This document shows positions 16,941 through 26,037 of a stretch of 64,000 nucleotides of DNA, piece by piece (position 1 is the stretch's first letter; each line of letters starts with the position of its first letter). The notes under the pieces were generated by a model, which was given only the letters and a program-made list of their open reading frames with translations, searched no databases and was not told where the DNA came from. Source of the stretch: Planococcus beigongshangi (lineage in GTDB: Bacteria > Bacillota > Bacilli > Bacillales_A > Planococcaceae); the NCBI RefSeq assembly GCF_016820495.1, contig NZ_JADHDU010000002.1:477002-541001 (forward strand), in the 5' to 3' direction. The translations under genes were made by a program, and so were the position numbers.

Positions 16941-16998
16941 AAAAGACCGTCATTCCCTTTATTTTACCACGAGGGTAAATAGAAGAGAAATGACGGCA
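16941..16998 (-). terminator. Terminator between hflC and polA
   Basis: A long imperfect stem: GCCGTCATTTC pairs with GGAATGACGG, with an inner ATTTACCC/GGTAAAAT hairpin. TCTTTTATT follows on the minus strand. It separates hflKC from polA. Confidence 0.65.
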
Positions 16999-17005
16999 GT
17001 TGCTG

Positions 17006-17980
17006 TTATTCCATTATGCCTGACAAAACGCTGGCATATGGTGAATCAGATGGGAGGATGATGACGGTGTCTTCACCGATCGTTTTCGAATAGGATTGGA
17101 GCGACCGATACAATTGATAGAAATCCGGATCTTTCGAGAATGAATCATTATAGATCTTCGCAGCTTCGGCTTCACCTTCCGCCTGGATCAATGAGGCTTC
17201 TTTCTGGGCTGTCGCAATCACTTCCTGGGCTTCCCGGTCAGCCTGCGCTTCGATTTCACGCTTTTTGGCATCTCCTTGCGATAAATAATCCTGAGCTGTC
17301 GAATCCCGCTCGGAAATCATCCGGACGTAAACCGATTGTTCGTTTTCTTCCGGCAGATCTGTCCGTTTCATCCGAACGTCGCTTACGCGGATTCCGTACT
17401 CATCTTTCTCAAGCAGCTCATTGACTTTGGCAGTGACATTCTCACTCAGACTGCCTCTGGATGTATTTTCATCATTGATGATTTCTTCATAATTCAATTG
17501 GCCAAGTTCAGTCCGGATGACAGAATATACAAATTCTTCCATTCTTGACTCGGCATTGATGATCGTTCCCGCATTCGTGATCAGATCACGCGGATCCACC
17601 ACGTGCCATACGGCATAATTATCAATGATGATCCGTTTTTTATCGCGCGTATTGATTTCCGCTTCCGAGACTTCATAAATCATTTGATACTTCGGCAGTG
17701 TAGTCACACTCTGGATGAAGGGGATTTTCATGTGCAGCCCCGGTTGATCTTTGATTGCGACGACTTCCCCGAACTGGCGCACAATGCGGTATTCACTTTC
17801 TTTTACGATATAGACGTTTGCCAAAAGGATGATGAAGAGGACAAAGACTGAAGTCAATCCGATCACCAGTTTCCAGTACTTCTTGAAATTCACCGGATCT
17901 TTCGGCTGCTTTTTCGGTTTAGCAGGTTTGTAATCACCAAATTTACTCGTTTCGTTTTGCGGTTTATTCGTTTCCATCAT
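17006..17980 (-). CDS. hflC: HflC-like membrane protease modulator
   Basis: A 324-residue SPFH/prohibitin-domain membrane protein, partner of HflK; in E. coli the complex surrounds and restrains the FtsH protease. A charged cytosolic tail (PKKQPKDPVNFKKYWK) precedes one transmembrane helix at about residues 38-58, then the SPFH domain (ESEYRIVRQFGEVV), then a Glu/Ala-rich coiled coil (KKREIEAQADREAQEVIATA). The start is one of two consecutive ATGs behind GGGAGG and overlaps the end of hflK by 17 bases. It is absent from this locus in B. subtilis. Confidence 0.88.
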   Translation of the reverse strand: MMETNKPQNETSKFGDYKPAKPKKQPKDPVNFKKYWKLVIGLTSVFVLFIILLANVYIVKESEYRIVRQFGEVVAIKDQPGLHMKIPFIQSVTTLPKYQMIYEVSEAEINTRDKKRIIIDNYAVWHVVDPRDLITNAGTIINAESRMEEFVYSVIRTELGQLNYEEIINDENTSRGSLSENVTAKVNELLEKDEYGIRVSDVRMKRTDLPEENEQSVYVRMISERDSTAQDYLSQGDAKKREIEAQADREAQEVIATAQKEASLIQAEGEAEAAKIYNDSFSKDPDFYQLYRSLQSYSKTIGEDTVIILPSDSPYASVLSGIME

Positions 17981-18941
17981 TGTCGCCTCCCGTCTCAGGT
18001 TCTGCAGCCGGCGGAAGTAAAGTCTGGCTGTCACCCAGCGGCAGGTATTTCAGTGTGCCGCCATCGTCATTCATAATATACAATTTCGCATTCGGCAGGA
18101 CTTTCTCCAATGTTTCCAGAATCAGACGCTGCCTGGTAATCTCAGGGTTTCCTTGGTATTCGGCATATAATTCATCAAACACGGCAACATCCCCGAGAGC
18201 CTGTTCCACCCTCGCCACTTTCTGGCCTTCTGCACGGGAATTGATCGCCGCTTTTTCACCCAATGCTTCATTACGTTTCTGATTTTCATATTTCCGTGCT
18301 TCGTTGATCTTCGTATTCATCGTTTCCCGCGCATCCGTAACATTAGTGAATGCCGCGCGGACTTCTTCGTTCGGCAGTTCCACGTCCTGCAATTTCACCG
18401 CGAGGACAGTAATGCCGATATCGTATTTCTCGATCAATGAGGCGAGCAGATCGCGTGTATCTGCTTCGATTTCCGCTTTACCGGAAGTCAGGGCATCATC
18501 GATCAGCGAGCTTCCGATGATGGACCGAATCGAGGCTGAAGTCGCATCGTGCAGGATGCCTTTAGGATCTTCTGCATTGAATAGATATTTTTTCGGATCC
18601 GTGATCTTCCACTGGACGACCAGATCCGTCAGGACAATGTATTCATCCCCGGTGATCATTTTCGTTTCCTTATCGAAAGAAACGATTTCCCCTGATTCAT
18701 CCTGGTTATATCCGAATTGCAGACTGTATGTCTCTTTCGATAATTTTTCAGCTCGCTGGATCGGCCAAGGCAATTTGAAATGAAGCCCTGATTCAGCAAC
18801 GGTTTCATTCGCCACACCGAATGTCACGATTACGGCCTGTTCCGATTCATCTACGGTATACCAGGATGTGAACACAGCGATGAGCACCAGAATCCCCGCT
18901 ACCGACAGTCCGATGATGGACAGCACTTTTTTGGTTGACAT
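17964..18941 (-). CDS. hflK: HflK-like membrane protease modulator
   Basis: A 325-residue SPFH protein with an N-terminal membrane helix at about residues 6-26 (VLSIIGLSVAGILVLIAVF), the SPFH domain (VDESEQAVIVTFG, then GLHFKLPWPIQ) and an Ala/Glu-rich helical region (RNEALGEKAAINSRAEGQKV). I take the ATG after ATAGGGGGAA rather than earlier in-frame codons. It forms an overlapping pair with hflC. The pair lies between phoR and polA, which are neighbours in B. subtilis, so it is an insertion or a lineage-specific retention. Confidence 0.88.
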   Translation of the reverse strand: MSTKKVLSIIGLSVAGILVLIAVFTSWYTVDESEQAVIVTFGVANETVAESGLHFKLPWPIQRAEKLSKETYSLQFGYNQDESGEIVSFDKETKMITGDEYIVLTDLVVQWKITDPKKYLFNAEDPKGILHDATSASIRSIIGSSLIDDALTSGKAEIEADTRDLLASLIEKYDIGITVLAVKLQDVELPNEEVRAAFTNVTDARETMNTKINEARKYENQKRNEALGEKAAINSRAEGQKVARVEQALGDVAVFDELYAEYQGNPEITRQRLILETLEKVLPNAKLYIMNDDGGTLKYLPLGDSQTLLPPAAEPETGGDNDGNE

Positions 18942-19001
18942 ATTCTTTCCCCCTATCTTATGTATAATATTTATACGGTTGATTACATAAATGGTTTCAC
19001 T

Positions 19002-19039
19002 AAAAAAGAAAAAGGACCTCGTGGAGGGTCCTTTTTCTT
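19002..19039 (-). terminator. Terminator between phoR and hflK
   Basis: GAAAAAGGACCCTCC and its complement form a stem flanked by A and T runs on both strands. On the minus strand it ends in TTTTTCTTTTTTA after phoR. Confidence 0.85.
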
Positions 19040-19127
19040 GGGTGTTGAAAGGGGGTTCCATTAAAAGATACCACCCTTATGTAAAGCCAGTATTAAACTG
19101 ATGTAAATTTTTGAAATCCATTGAAAA

Positions 19128-20525
19128 TTAATCAGCGAGCGGCAGATAGATGGTGAAGACGCTGCCGGCTCCCGGAGTGCTCTTCACTTCGATTTTGCCG
19201 TGATGTGCTTCCACCAGATGCTTCACGATCGAAAGGCCAAGCCCCGTCCCGCCTGAATTTCGGCTGCGTGCCTTGTCGACACGGTAAAAACGCTCGAAAA
19301 GGCGATTCAACTCATTGGGTCCGATGCCGATGCCTTCATCCGCCACATCAATGACTGCATAATTCTTTTTCTGATAAAGGGAGATCGTGATCGTTTTTTC
19401 TGCAGCTGAATAGGCGATGGCATTGCTCAGCAGGTTCATCAGGATCTGAACAAGACGATTGGCGTCACCTTTTACCGTCAAGGGCTCCAAAAATGTTTGC
19501 AGCTGCATGTTCTTTTCCTCGATGCCCGGCTGGACCAATTCGATCGCATATTCTATTACCGCCTTCATGTCCGAAGGCTGCGCATCCACTTCGAATCCGC
19601 TTTGTTCAACCCTCGATAATTCCAGAAGCTCTTCGATCAGCCTCTCCAAGCGGTTGGTTTCCGTCAGGATGATTTCAAGAAAAGAAAGTAAGGTGGATTC
19701 ATCTTTATACGCTCCATCGATCAGCGTCTCGGAAAATCCTTTCAAGGATGTCACAGGGGTCCGCAGTTCATGCGACACGTTTGCGACGAAATCTTTTCTG
19801 ATCTGCTCGAGGCGTTTCAGCTCCGTAATATCATGAAGGACGATGACGATTCCAAGCCAGGCATCATGCTTCCCGATGACAGGCGCACCGTAAACTTCCA
19901 GTGAACGGGAATTGATGCCCACCTGATAATGCAGTTGTTCCCTCGCAGGCGTCTCCGTCATGAAAACCTTCTCGATGAAACTGGCCAAAGTATCCGGAAT
20001 CGGCAGCAAACCGTAAAACTTGCCGATCAGTTCTTCGCTCCTCAATTCAAATTCATCCTGAAAATATTTATTGGATAAAGAAATCTTGCCTTGCCGGTCT
20101 ATCATGATCAAGCCGCTGCCCATTGTTTCGATCAGTGTTTTCAAGCGTTCTTCTTCCATCTCACGGACAGCAGTCACTTCCTGAAGGCTGCGCGCCAGGA
20201 CATTGATCGTTGAACTGAGCGGCACTGAACCTTCTGCAGATTCTTCATACGCCCGGGCCCGGTAATTGCCTTTCACGAGTTCCTGCGCCGTTTCGGTTAT
20301 GTTATCGATCGGCGCGAGGTGGACTTTGATGATCCGGTAACCGATTGCCGCTGCAATGAAGAATACCACCAAAAAAGCGATCGCCGTCATCACCCAAAAT
20401 TCAACCAGATCAGCTGAACTCTGATAAAGGGGGAATAATTGCGTCACAATGATATACAGTCCGACCAGGAGAGTTGCCAGCCAAATAAAAAAATTGCTCA
20501 GCAGCCGCTGCCGGAATGGTCTCAT
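19128..20525 (-). CDS. phoR: PhoR-type sensor histidine kinase without an extracellular domain
   Basis: A 465-residue phosphate-regulon sensor kinase paired with PhoP. Two transmembrane helices (about residues 12-30 and 43-66) are joined by only about 12 residues, followed by HAMP, a PAS domain (about 125-235), the H-box FVANVSHELRTP with phospho-acceptor H252, and an ATPase domain (N, G1 ADEGIGIGPNEL and G2 GGTGLGLSIV). B. subtilis PhoR has a large extracytoplasmic region; here it is essentially gone, so sensing must come through the membrane, HAMP or PAS. Its start overlaps the phoP stop by 4 bases. Confidence 0.92.
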   Translation of the reverse strand: MRPFRQRLLSNFFIWLATLLVGLYIIVTQLFPLYQSSADLVEFWVMTAIAFLVVFFIAAAIGYRIIKVHLAPIDNITETAQELVKGNYRARAYEESAEGSVPLSSTINVLARSLQEVTAVREMEEERLKTLIETMGSGLIMIDRQGKISLSNKYFQDEFELRSEELIGKFYGLLPIPDTLASFIEKVFMTETPAREQLHYQVGINSRSLEVYGAPVIGKHDAWLGIVIVLHDITELKRLEQIRKDFVANVSHELRTPVTSLKGFSETLIDGAYKDESTLLSFLEIILTETNRLERLIEELLELSRVEQSGFEVDAQPSDMKAVIEYAIELVQPGIEEKNMQLQTFLEPLTVKGDANRLVQILMNLLSNAIAYSAAEKTITISLYQKKNYAVIDVADEGIGIGPNELNRLFERFYRVDKARSRNSGGTGLGLSIVKHLVEAHHGKIEVKSTPGAGSVFTIYLPLAD

Positions 20526-21232
20526 ACCGCTTTGGGCTCCTCGAATTTATATCCCAGCCCACGGATTGTTTTAATGAAAACAGGTTTTCGGCTGTTTTCT
20601 TCAATTTTTTCCCGTAAATGGCTGATATGGACATCCACAATCCTCGTGTCCCCTGCAAAATCGTATTTCCACACGGCACTCAATAATTGGTCGCGTGTCA
20701 GCACTCGATTTTTATTTTCCATCAAATAGACAAGCAGTTCGAATTCTTTCGGTGTGAATTCCAGTTGTTCATCCCGCATGAAGGCTTCATAACGATCTGG
20801 ATAGACTTTCAATTCACCCGATTTGATCTCGGATGATGCCGGGTCGTCCTTGTTCACCCGCGTCCCTTCCGACCTTCTGAGAACGGCTTTGATCCGGGCT
20901 ACTACTTCCCGCGGACTGAACGGTTTCGTCATGTAGTCATCCGCTCCGAGCTCCAGGCCCAGTACTTTGTCGAACTCGTCGTCTTTGGCTGTCAGCATGA
21001 TGATTGGCGTGCTGACTTTTTGTATGCGCAATTCTTTGCAGATCTCCACCCCGTCCATTGAAGGCAGCATGAGATCAAGTACGATAAGGGACGGCTTTTC
21101 GCTGAGTGCGAGCTCGTAGCCTTCCTTGCCGTCATTGGCAATGACCGTTTCATATCCGGCTTGCGTCAGATTATAGGACAATAAAGTTGCGATGGATTGT
21201 TCATCTTCTATGATTAGTATTTTCTTCTGCAT
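20522..21232 (-). CDS. phoP: PhoP-type response regulator
   Basis: A 236-residue OmpR-family regulator. The receiver domain has the acidic pocket E9-D10, phospho-acceptor D53 (VLDLMLPSMDG), T81 region (MLTAKDD) and a conserved Lys (TKPF). The winged-helix domain carries ELLVYLMENKNRVLTRDQLL and VDVHISHLREKIE. It should bind phosphate-regulon promoters when phosphorylated by the adjoining kinase. First gene of phoPR; no Pho box was identified in this window. Confidence 0.95.
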   Translation of the reverse strand: MQKKILIIEDEQSIATLLSYNLTQAGYETVIANDGKEGYELALSEKPSLIVLDLMLPSMDGVEICKELRIQKVSTPIIMLTAKDDEFDKVLGLELGADDYMTKPFSPREVVARIKAVLRRSEGTRVNKDDPASSEIKSGELKVYPDRYEAFMRDEQLEFTPKEFELLVYLMENKNRVLTRDQLLSAVWKYDFAGDTRIVDVHISHLREKIEENSRKPVFIKTIRGLGYKFEEPKAV

Positions 21233-21276
21233 TTAACAGCCTCCACATTCAGTTTGAAACCCCCATTTCAAACCAA

Positions 21277-21753
21277 TCAGAAATTATCCATTGCTTCCGT
21301 GGTAAGCCTGTTCAGCACTTGCGGCGGATTGGCGACCAATTCGCCTTCAAGCACCAGGTCACCCGATTCATCTGCCGCTTCTACACGGACAGTCACTTCA
21401 TTGGATGACAGATTGATGTCGGTGACTTCGAGAAGAAATTCGATTGTCGCGTAATGATAAACGGGTTTTTTGAATTTCAGATGCTGTTCAGTAATATAGG
21501 AACCCGGGCCAGGCAGATATTTTGATACTGCTGATGTAATGATCCCCGTCAGCATCGCTGTCGGCACAACAGGTTTTTCGAATTTGGTCTGTGAAGCGAA
21601 ATCATGTTGAATATACAAAGGATTGCCGTCATTCGTCAAGCCTAGATACAAAAGAAGATCTTTATCCTCGATATTTTCTGTCAGCTTCAGTTTTTCCCCG
21701 ACGGCCATATCCTCGATCTTCCGCCCCAATTTACGTTTCTTTCCGAGTAGCAT
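21277..21753 (-). CDS. MaoC-like (hot-dog) hydratase
   Basis: A 158-residue single hot-dog protein of the MaoC/(R)-specific enoyl-CoA hydratase type. It contains GLTNDGNPLYIQHDFA, matching the hydratase-2 motif region (D, then H, separated by about five residues), and QTKFEKPVVPTAMLTGIITS. The substrate would be an acyl-CoA thioester, but chain length cannot be read. I start at the ATG six bases after GGGGGG, not at the TTG before it. It lies between phoP and mdh in B. subtilis-like order. Confidence 0.82.
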   Translation of the reverse strand: MLLGKKRKLGRKIEDMAVGEKLKLTENIEDKDLLLYLGLTNDGNPLYIQHDFASQTKFEKPVVPTAMLTGIITSAVSKYLPGPGSYITEQHLKFKKPVYHYATIEFLLEVTDINLSSNEVTVRVEAADESGDLVLEGELVANPPQVLNRLTTEAMDNF

Positions 21754-21863
21754 CAATTTCCCCCCTGTGGTCTTAATGATTCAATCATATCAATTAAGCA
21801 ATGAAAAGCAAAGCCGCTGAATATGTATGCCGGACAGCCACACTGTCCGGCTGTGATCTTTTA

Positions 21864-22802
21864 TCAAGTCAAAACTTTCATGACAGCTTTTACGGATGCG
21901 GCTGACTGGTCGAGCAGCGCCTTCTCTTCTTCATTCAATTCAATTTCAATGATTTTTTCGATGCCGCCAGCTCCCAGAATTGTCGGGACACCCAGATAGA
22001 TACCGTTCATCCCGTATTCGCCTTCAAGATAGGCGATTGCCGGCAGGATGCGCCGCTGATCTTTGATGACCGCTTCGGCCATCTCCACAAGCGAAGCCGC
22101 CGGGGCATAATATGCGGACCCGTTCCCGAGAAGATTGACGATTTCGGCTCCCCCTTTACGTGTGCGTTCCACAATTTCCTCCAGCCGCTCCTTGGATATC
22201 AGCGTGTTCAGCGGAATTCCGCCAGCATAGGAATAACGGACAAGCGGCACCATGTCGTCCCCATGCCCGCCGAGGACGAATCCGCTGATGTCTTTTACAG
22301 AGATATTCAATTCCTGGGCAATGAACGTGCGGAACCGCGCCGAATCCAATACACCCGATTGACCGATAACCCGTTCTTTCGGGAATCCGGATGCTTTATA
22401 GACCGTATAAGTCATCGCATCAACCGGATTTGTCAAAACAAGGATCGTCGAATCCGGTGAATATTCCACGATTTCTGCCGTAACGGATTTCATGATCTTC
22501 TGATTGGTCTGAACGAGGTCGTCCCTGCTCATCCCAGGTTTCCGCGCGATGCCTGCAGTAATGATGATGAGATCCGAGTCTTTTGTATCGGAATAATCCG
22601 CTGTCCCGGTTATGCGCGCATCATAGCCCAGCACAGGTCCAGCTTCCGCCATGTCGAGCGCTTTCCCTTTTGCCGGATCTTCCATTTGCGGAATATCGAC
22701 CAGTACGACATCCCCCAATTCTTTTTCCGCCAATAAAAAGGCGGCCGTCGCCCCTGTAAAACCGGAACCGATCACTGAAATCTTTTTGCGTTTGAATAGC
22801 AT
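21864..22802 (-). CDS. mdh: Malate dehydrogenase
   Basis: A 312-residue NAD-dependent malate dehydrogenase of the lactate dehydrogenase-like group, interconverting malate and oxaloacetate. The Rossmann motif is [15 protein letters not shown], the substrate-loop arginines are in [13 protein letters not shown], the D/R pair in [11 protein letters not shown] and [12 protein letters not shown], and the catalytic His in [24 protein letters not shown] precedes the ATG. Third of the TCA-cycle cluster citZ-icd-mdh. A weak hairpin follows its stop. Confidence 0.97.
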   Translation of the reverse strand: MLFKRKKISVIGSGFTGATAAFLLAEKELGDVVLVDIPQMEDPAKGKALDMAEAGPVLGYDARITGTADYSDTKDSDLIIITAGIARKPGMSRDDLVQTNQKIMKSVTAEIVEYSPDSTILVLTNPVDAMTYTVYKASGFPKERVIGQSGVLDSARFRTFIAQELNISVKDISGFVLGGHGDDMVPLVRYSYAGGIPLNTLISKERLEEIVERTRKGGAEIVNLLGNGSAYYAPAASLVEMAEAVIKDQRRILPAIAYLEGEYGMNGIYLGVPTILGAGGIEKIIEIELNEEEKALLDQSAASVKAVMKVLT

Positions 22803-22915
22803 GGAATCTCTCCTTTTTGAATAATTGTACTTCTATATAGAAAGAACCTTTACAAGTTTACAATTTCCTTAATGGTCCGATCCCAAACAATGGCGCACCG
22901 GATGAATGGCAAAAT

Positions 22916-22945
22916 AAAAAAAGAGAGGGGAAAATCCCCTCTCTG
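22916..22945 (-). terminator. Terminator after icd
   Basis: AGAGAGGGG pairs with CCCCTCTCT around AAAAT, then TTTTTTTATTTT on the minus strand. It uncouples mdh from icd. Confidence 0.88.
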
Positions 22946-22952
22946 TTTAGAA

Positions 22953-24221
22953 TTACATATTTTTGATTAATTCGTCAGCAAACTCAGAGCATTTCACTTC
23001 TGTAGCGCCGTCCATCAGACGGGCAAAGTCGTAAGTTACAACTTTAGAAGCGATTGTTTTCTCCATAGAGTTCGTGATCAATTTCGCCGCTTCGTTCCAG
23101 CCAAGGTGCTCAAGCATCAAGACGCCTGAAAGGATGACTGATGAAGGGTTCACTTTATCAAGGCCAGCATATTTCGGAGCTGTACCGTGAGTCGCTTCGA
23201 AGATCGCATGTCCAGTATCGTAGTTGATGTTCGCTCCAGGAGCGATACCGATTCCACCTACTTGAGCAGCAAGTGCATCAGAGATATAGTCGCCGTTCAA
23301 GTTCATTGTTGCAACAACATCGAACTCGCTTGGACGTGTAAGGATCTGCTGAAGGAAGATGTCAGCGATTGAATCTTTGACAAGGATTTTCCCTGAATCA
23401 AGAGCTTCTTTTTGCGCTTTGTCAGCAGCTTCAGTGCCTTGCTCATCTTTGATCGCATCATACTGGTTCCATGTGAAGACTTTATCGCCGAACTCCTGCT
23501 CAGCAACTTCGTAGCCCCAGTTTTTGAAAGCTCCTTCAGTGAACTTCATGATGTTCCCTTTGTGGACAAGTGTCAAAGATTTGCGGCCTTCAGTGATTGC
23601 ATAGTTGATCGAAGCGCGAACCAGACGTTTAGTTCCTTCTTCAGAAATAGGTTTGATCCCGATACCTGATGATTCAGGGAAACGGATGTTTTTAACGCCC
23701 ATTTCTTCAGTAAGGAATGAAATCAATTTTTTGACTTCGTCAGAACCGTTTGAGTACTCGATACCAGCGTAGATATCTTCAGTGTTTTCACGGAAGATGA
23801 CCATGTCTGTATCTTCAGGGCGTTTAACAGGTGAAGGTACACCTTCGAAATAACGTACAGGACGCAGACAAGTGTAAAGATCCAATTCCTGGCGAAGTGC
23901 CACGTTAAGTGAACGGATACCGCCGCCGATCGGTGTAGTAAGAGGTCCTTTGATCGCGATCAAGTACTCACGGATCACTTCAAGCGTTTCTTCCGGAAGC
24001 CATTCGCCAGTTTCGTCAAATGCTTTTTGACCAGCAAGAACTTCTTTCCATACGATTGATTTTTCGCCGTTATAAGCTTTTGTTACCGCTTGTTCAAGAA
24101 CGCGTGAAGCCGCATTCCAGATATCCGGTCCAGTTCCATCACCGATGATGAAAGGGATTACTGCATTGTTAGGAACGTTCAATACGCCGTTTTCTACTGA
24201 AATTTTTTCGCCGTTAGCCAT
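22953..24221 (-). CDS. icd: Isocitrate dehydrogenase, NADP type
   Basis: A 422-residue TCA-cycle enzyme oxidising isocitrate to 2-oxoglutarate. [12 protein letters not shown] opens the fold; the substrate loop has [19 protein letters not shown] with the serine that is phosphorylated in E. coli; [36 protein letters not shown] and [12 protein letters not shown] are conserved. I start at the ATG after AGGAGGAA; an upstream in-frame extension is not conserved. It follows citZ by about 100 bp, in the citZ-icd-mdh order of B. subtilis. Confidence 0.97.
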   Translation of the reverse strand: MANGEKISVENGVLNVPNNAVIPFIIGDGTGPDIWNAASRVLEQAVTKAYNGEKSIVWKEVLAGQKAFDETGEWLPEETLEVIREYLIAIKGPLTTPIGGGIRSLNVALRQELDLYTCLRPVRYFEGVPSPVKRPEDTDMVIFRENTEDIYAGIEYSNGSDEVKKLISFLTEEMGVKNIRFPESSGIGIKPISEEGTKRLVRASINYAITEGRKSLTLVHKGNIMKFTEGAFKNWGYEVAEQEFGDKVFTWNQYDAIKDEQGTEAADKAQKEALDSGKILVKDSIADIFLQQILTRPSEFDVVATMNLNGDYISDALAAQVGGIGIAPGANINYDTGHAIFEATHGTAPKYAGLDKVNPSSVILSGVLMLEHLGWNEAAKLITNSMEKTIASKVVTYDFARLMDGATEVKCSEFADELIKNM

Positions 24222-24324
24222 GTTAAATTTCCTCCTGTAGTCAAAGTCATAGGGCTGCACGTGAAGTGAGCCCTATCGACTTTATGTTTTTTTGCTTCTA
24301 TATAATAGGTCCCGCTTTTCTTAA

Positions 24325-25440
24325 TTAACGCTCATTCACTGGAACATAAGTCTGCATTCCAGGTCCGATGTATTCAGCACGCGGACGGATCAGGCGGTTG
24401 TTTGAATACTGCTCAAGGATGTGAGCCAACCAGCCGGAAGTACGGGAAACTGCAAAAATCGGAGTGAACAGGTCATGTTCGATGTTGAGCGAATGGTAAA
24501 CGGAAGCAGAATAGAAATCCACGTTCGGTGGAAGGTTTTTCTGTCCAGTTACGATTTCATCGATCTTGATCGACATTTCATACCATTTTTCTTCGCCGCG
24601 GATCTTCGTCAATTTCTGTGACATTTCGCGCAAGTGCTTCGCACGAGGATCTCCTTGACGGTATACACGGTGGCCGAAGCCCATGATTTTTTCTTTGTTT
24701 GCAAGTTTTTCAGTGATGACGCTCTCTACATTATCCACTGAACCGATTTCTGTCAGCATCTTCATAACCTGTTCATTGGCTCCACCGTGCAATGGACCTT
24801 TAAGGGCACCGATCGCAGCAGTAATACCTGAATAAACATCAGAAAGAGTTGCAACAGCAACACGTGCAGTGAATGTTGATGCGTTCAATTCGTGGTCAGC
24901 GTGAAGGACCAATGCTTTGTTGAATGCTTCTTCTTCGATATCTGCAGGCATTTCACCAGACAGCATATAAAGGAAGTTAGCAGCAAAGCTCAAATCTTTT
25001 TTCGGTTCAACCGGTTCTTGACCGTTGCGAACGCGAGCAAATGCCGTTACCAAAGTCGAAATTTTAGCCTGCAGGCGGATCGCTTTGCGATAGTTTGCTT
25101 CAGGGTTCATCTCTTCAGCTTCTTCATCGAACAGGCCAAGCATGGAAACTGCTGTGCGTAGAGCAGCCATCGGATGGACGTTTTTGATGTCATATGTTTT
25201 GAAGTGCTCCAAAACAGCTTGAGGAACTGACATGTTTTCTGCCAATTGCTGTTTCAATTCAGCAAGTTCGTCAGCTTTCGGCAAACGTTGATGCCACAAT
25301 AGGTAAATCACTTCTTCAAAGCTGGCGTTGTCCGCCAGATCATCGATATTGTAGCCAACGTATGTAAGCGTGTCATCAATAATAGAACTGATGGCGGATT
25401 GTGTAGCTACTACACCTTCTAAACCTTTTGACGATGTCAT
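24325..25440 (-). CDS. citZ: Citrate synthase
   Basis: A 371-residue type II citrate synthase condensing acetyl-CoA with oxaloacetate. Catalytic residues are visible: the first His in GPLHGGANEQV, the second in MGFGHRVYRQGDPRAKHL and the Asp in NVDFYSASVYH. GAAGGAGCG precedes the ATG. The upstream gap holds a partial cre-like sequence (25573-25586), which would fit carbon catabolite control. Confidence 0.97.
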   Translation of the reverse strand: MTSSKGLEGVVATQSAISSIIDDTLTYVGYNIDDLADNASFEEVIYLLWHQRLPKADELAELKQQLAENMSVPQAVLEHFKTYDIKNVHPMAALRTAVSMLGLFDEEAEEMNPEANYRKAIRLQAKISTLVTAFARVRNGQEPVEPKKDLSFAANFLYMLSGEMPADIEEEAFNKALVLHADHELNASTFTARVAVATLSDVYSGITAAIGALKGPLHGGANEQVMKMLTEIGSVDNVESVITEKLANKEKIMGFGHRVYRQGDPRAKHLREMSQKLTKIRGEEKWYEMSIKIDEIVTGQKNLPPNVDFYSASVYHSLNIEHDLFTPIFAVSRTSGWLAHILEQYSNNRLIRPRAEYIGPGMQTYVPVNER

Positions 25441-25572
25441 TAAATTCGCTCCTTCTTTCAGTATAATTCATCATCCCACAAAAAAAGGCAGAATGATGTC
25501 TCATCTGCATTTATGAAACTCTGATAAGTTTCTTACCCTGTCCATTATAATCAATAATGACGGGTTTGTGAA

Positions 25573-25586
25573 TGAAAACGCTTGTT
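25573..25586. promoter_or_regulatory. Possible partial cre site upstream of citZ
   Basis: TGAAAACGCTTGTT matches the cre core on its left half (TGAAAACG) but departs from consensus on the right. CcpA control of citZ is known in B. subtilis; here the site is only suggestive. Confidence 0.3.
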
Positions 25587-25613
25587 TTTTGTAACTTAAC
25601 TGTAAAAATCAAT

Positions 25614-25655
25614 AAAAATACTCGGGTTAACTAACAATTACCCGAGTATTTTTCA
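25614..25655 (-). terminator. Terminator overlapping the fxsA stop
   Basis: ATACTCGGGT pairs with ACCCGAGTAT, with the fxsA stop codon inside the loop side of the stem, then TTTTTATTG. It ends the pfkA-pyk-fxsA transcript. Confidence 0.82.
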
Positions 25656-26010
25656 TTTTTTTGTGTATAAATCGATGGACAAGTGGCTTGTAAATCTTTT
25701 GCGTCGGTGTAAACAACATGCTGAAACCGACTGCATCGGAGATAAAACCTGGCGTCAGCAGCAAAACGCCGCCCACCAGGACAAATGCGGCATTCAGCAG
25801 ATTTTCACCCGGCGGCTCAAAATTCGCCATTGCTTTCTGGATATCGCCGATCGCCCTCATTCCCTGTTTTTTGGCAAGGAAAGCGCCGAGCACACCGGTA
25901 GCTATGATCATCCCCACTGTTAGGAGGACGCCGATATTATTGGCAGCCCAGATCAGCAAAGCAAGTTCCAGAGCCGGCACCGCGATCAAGATTAAAATCA
26001 GCCATTTCAT
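25627..26010 (-). CDS. fxsA: FxsA family membrane protein
   Basis: A 127-residue integral membrane protein of the FxsA family, named for suppression of F-plasmid exclusion of phage T7 in E. coli; the native role is unknown. Hydrophobic helices lie at about residues 2-24, 28-46 and 74-95, and the family motif GAFLAKKQGMRAIGDIQKAM is in the first loop. The C-terminus is basic. It follows pyk by 27 bases and is probably cotranscribed. Confidence 0.87.
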   Translation of the reverse strand: MKWLILILIAVPALELALLIWAANNIGVLLTVGMIIATGVLGAFLAKKQGMRAIGDIQKAMANFEPPGENLLNAAFVLVGGVLLLTPGFISDAVGFSMLFTPTQKIYKPLVHRFIHKKMKNTRVIVS

Positions 26011-26037
26011 ATGGATACGTCACCCCCTGCTTGGATC

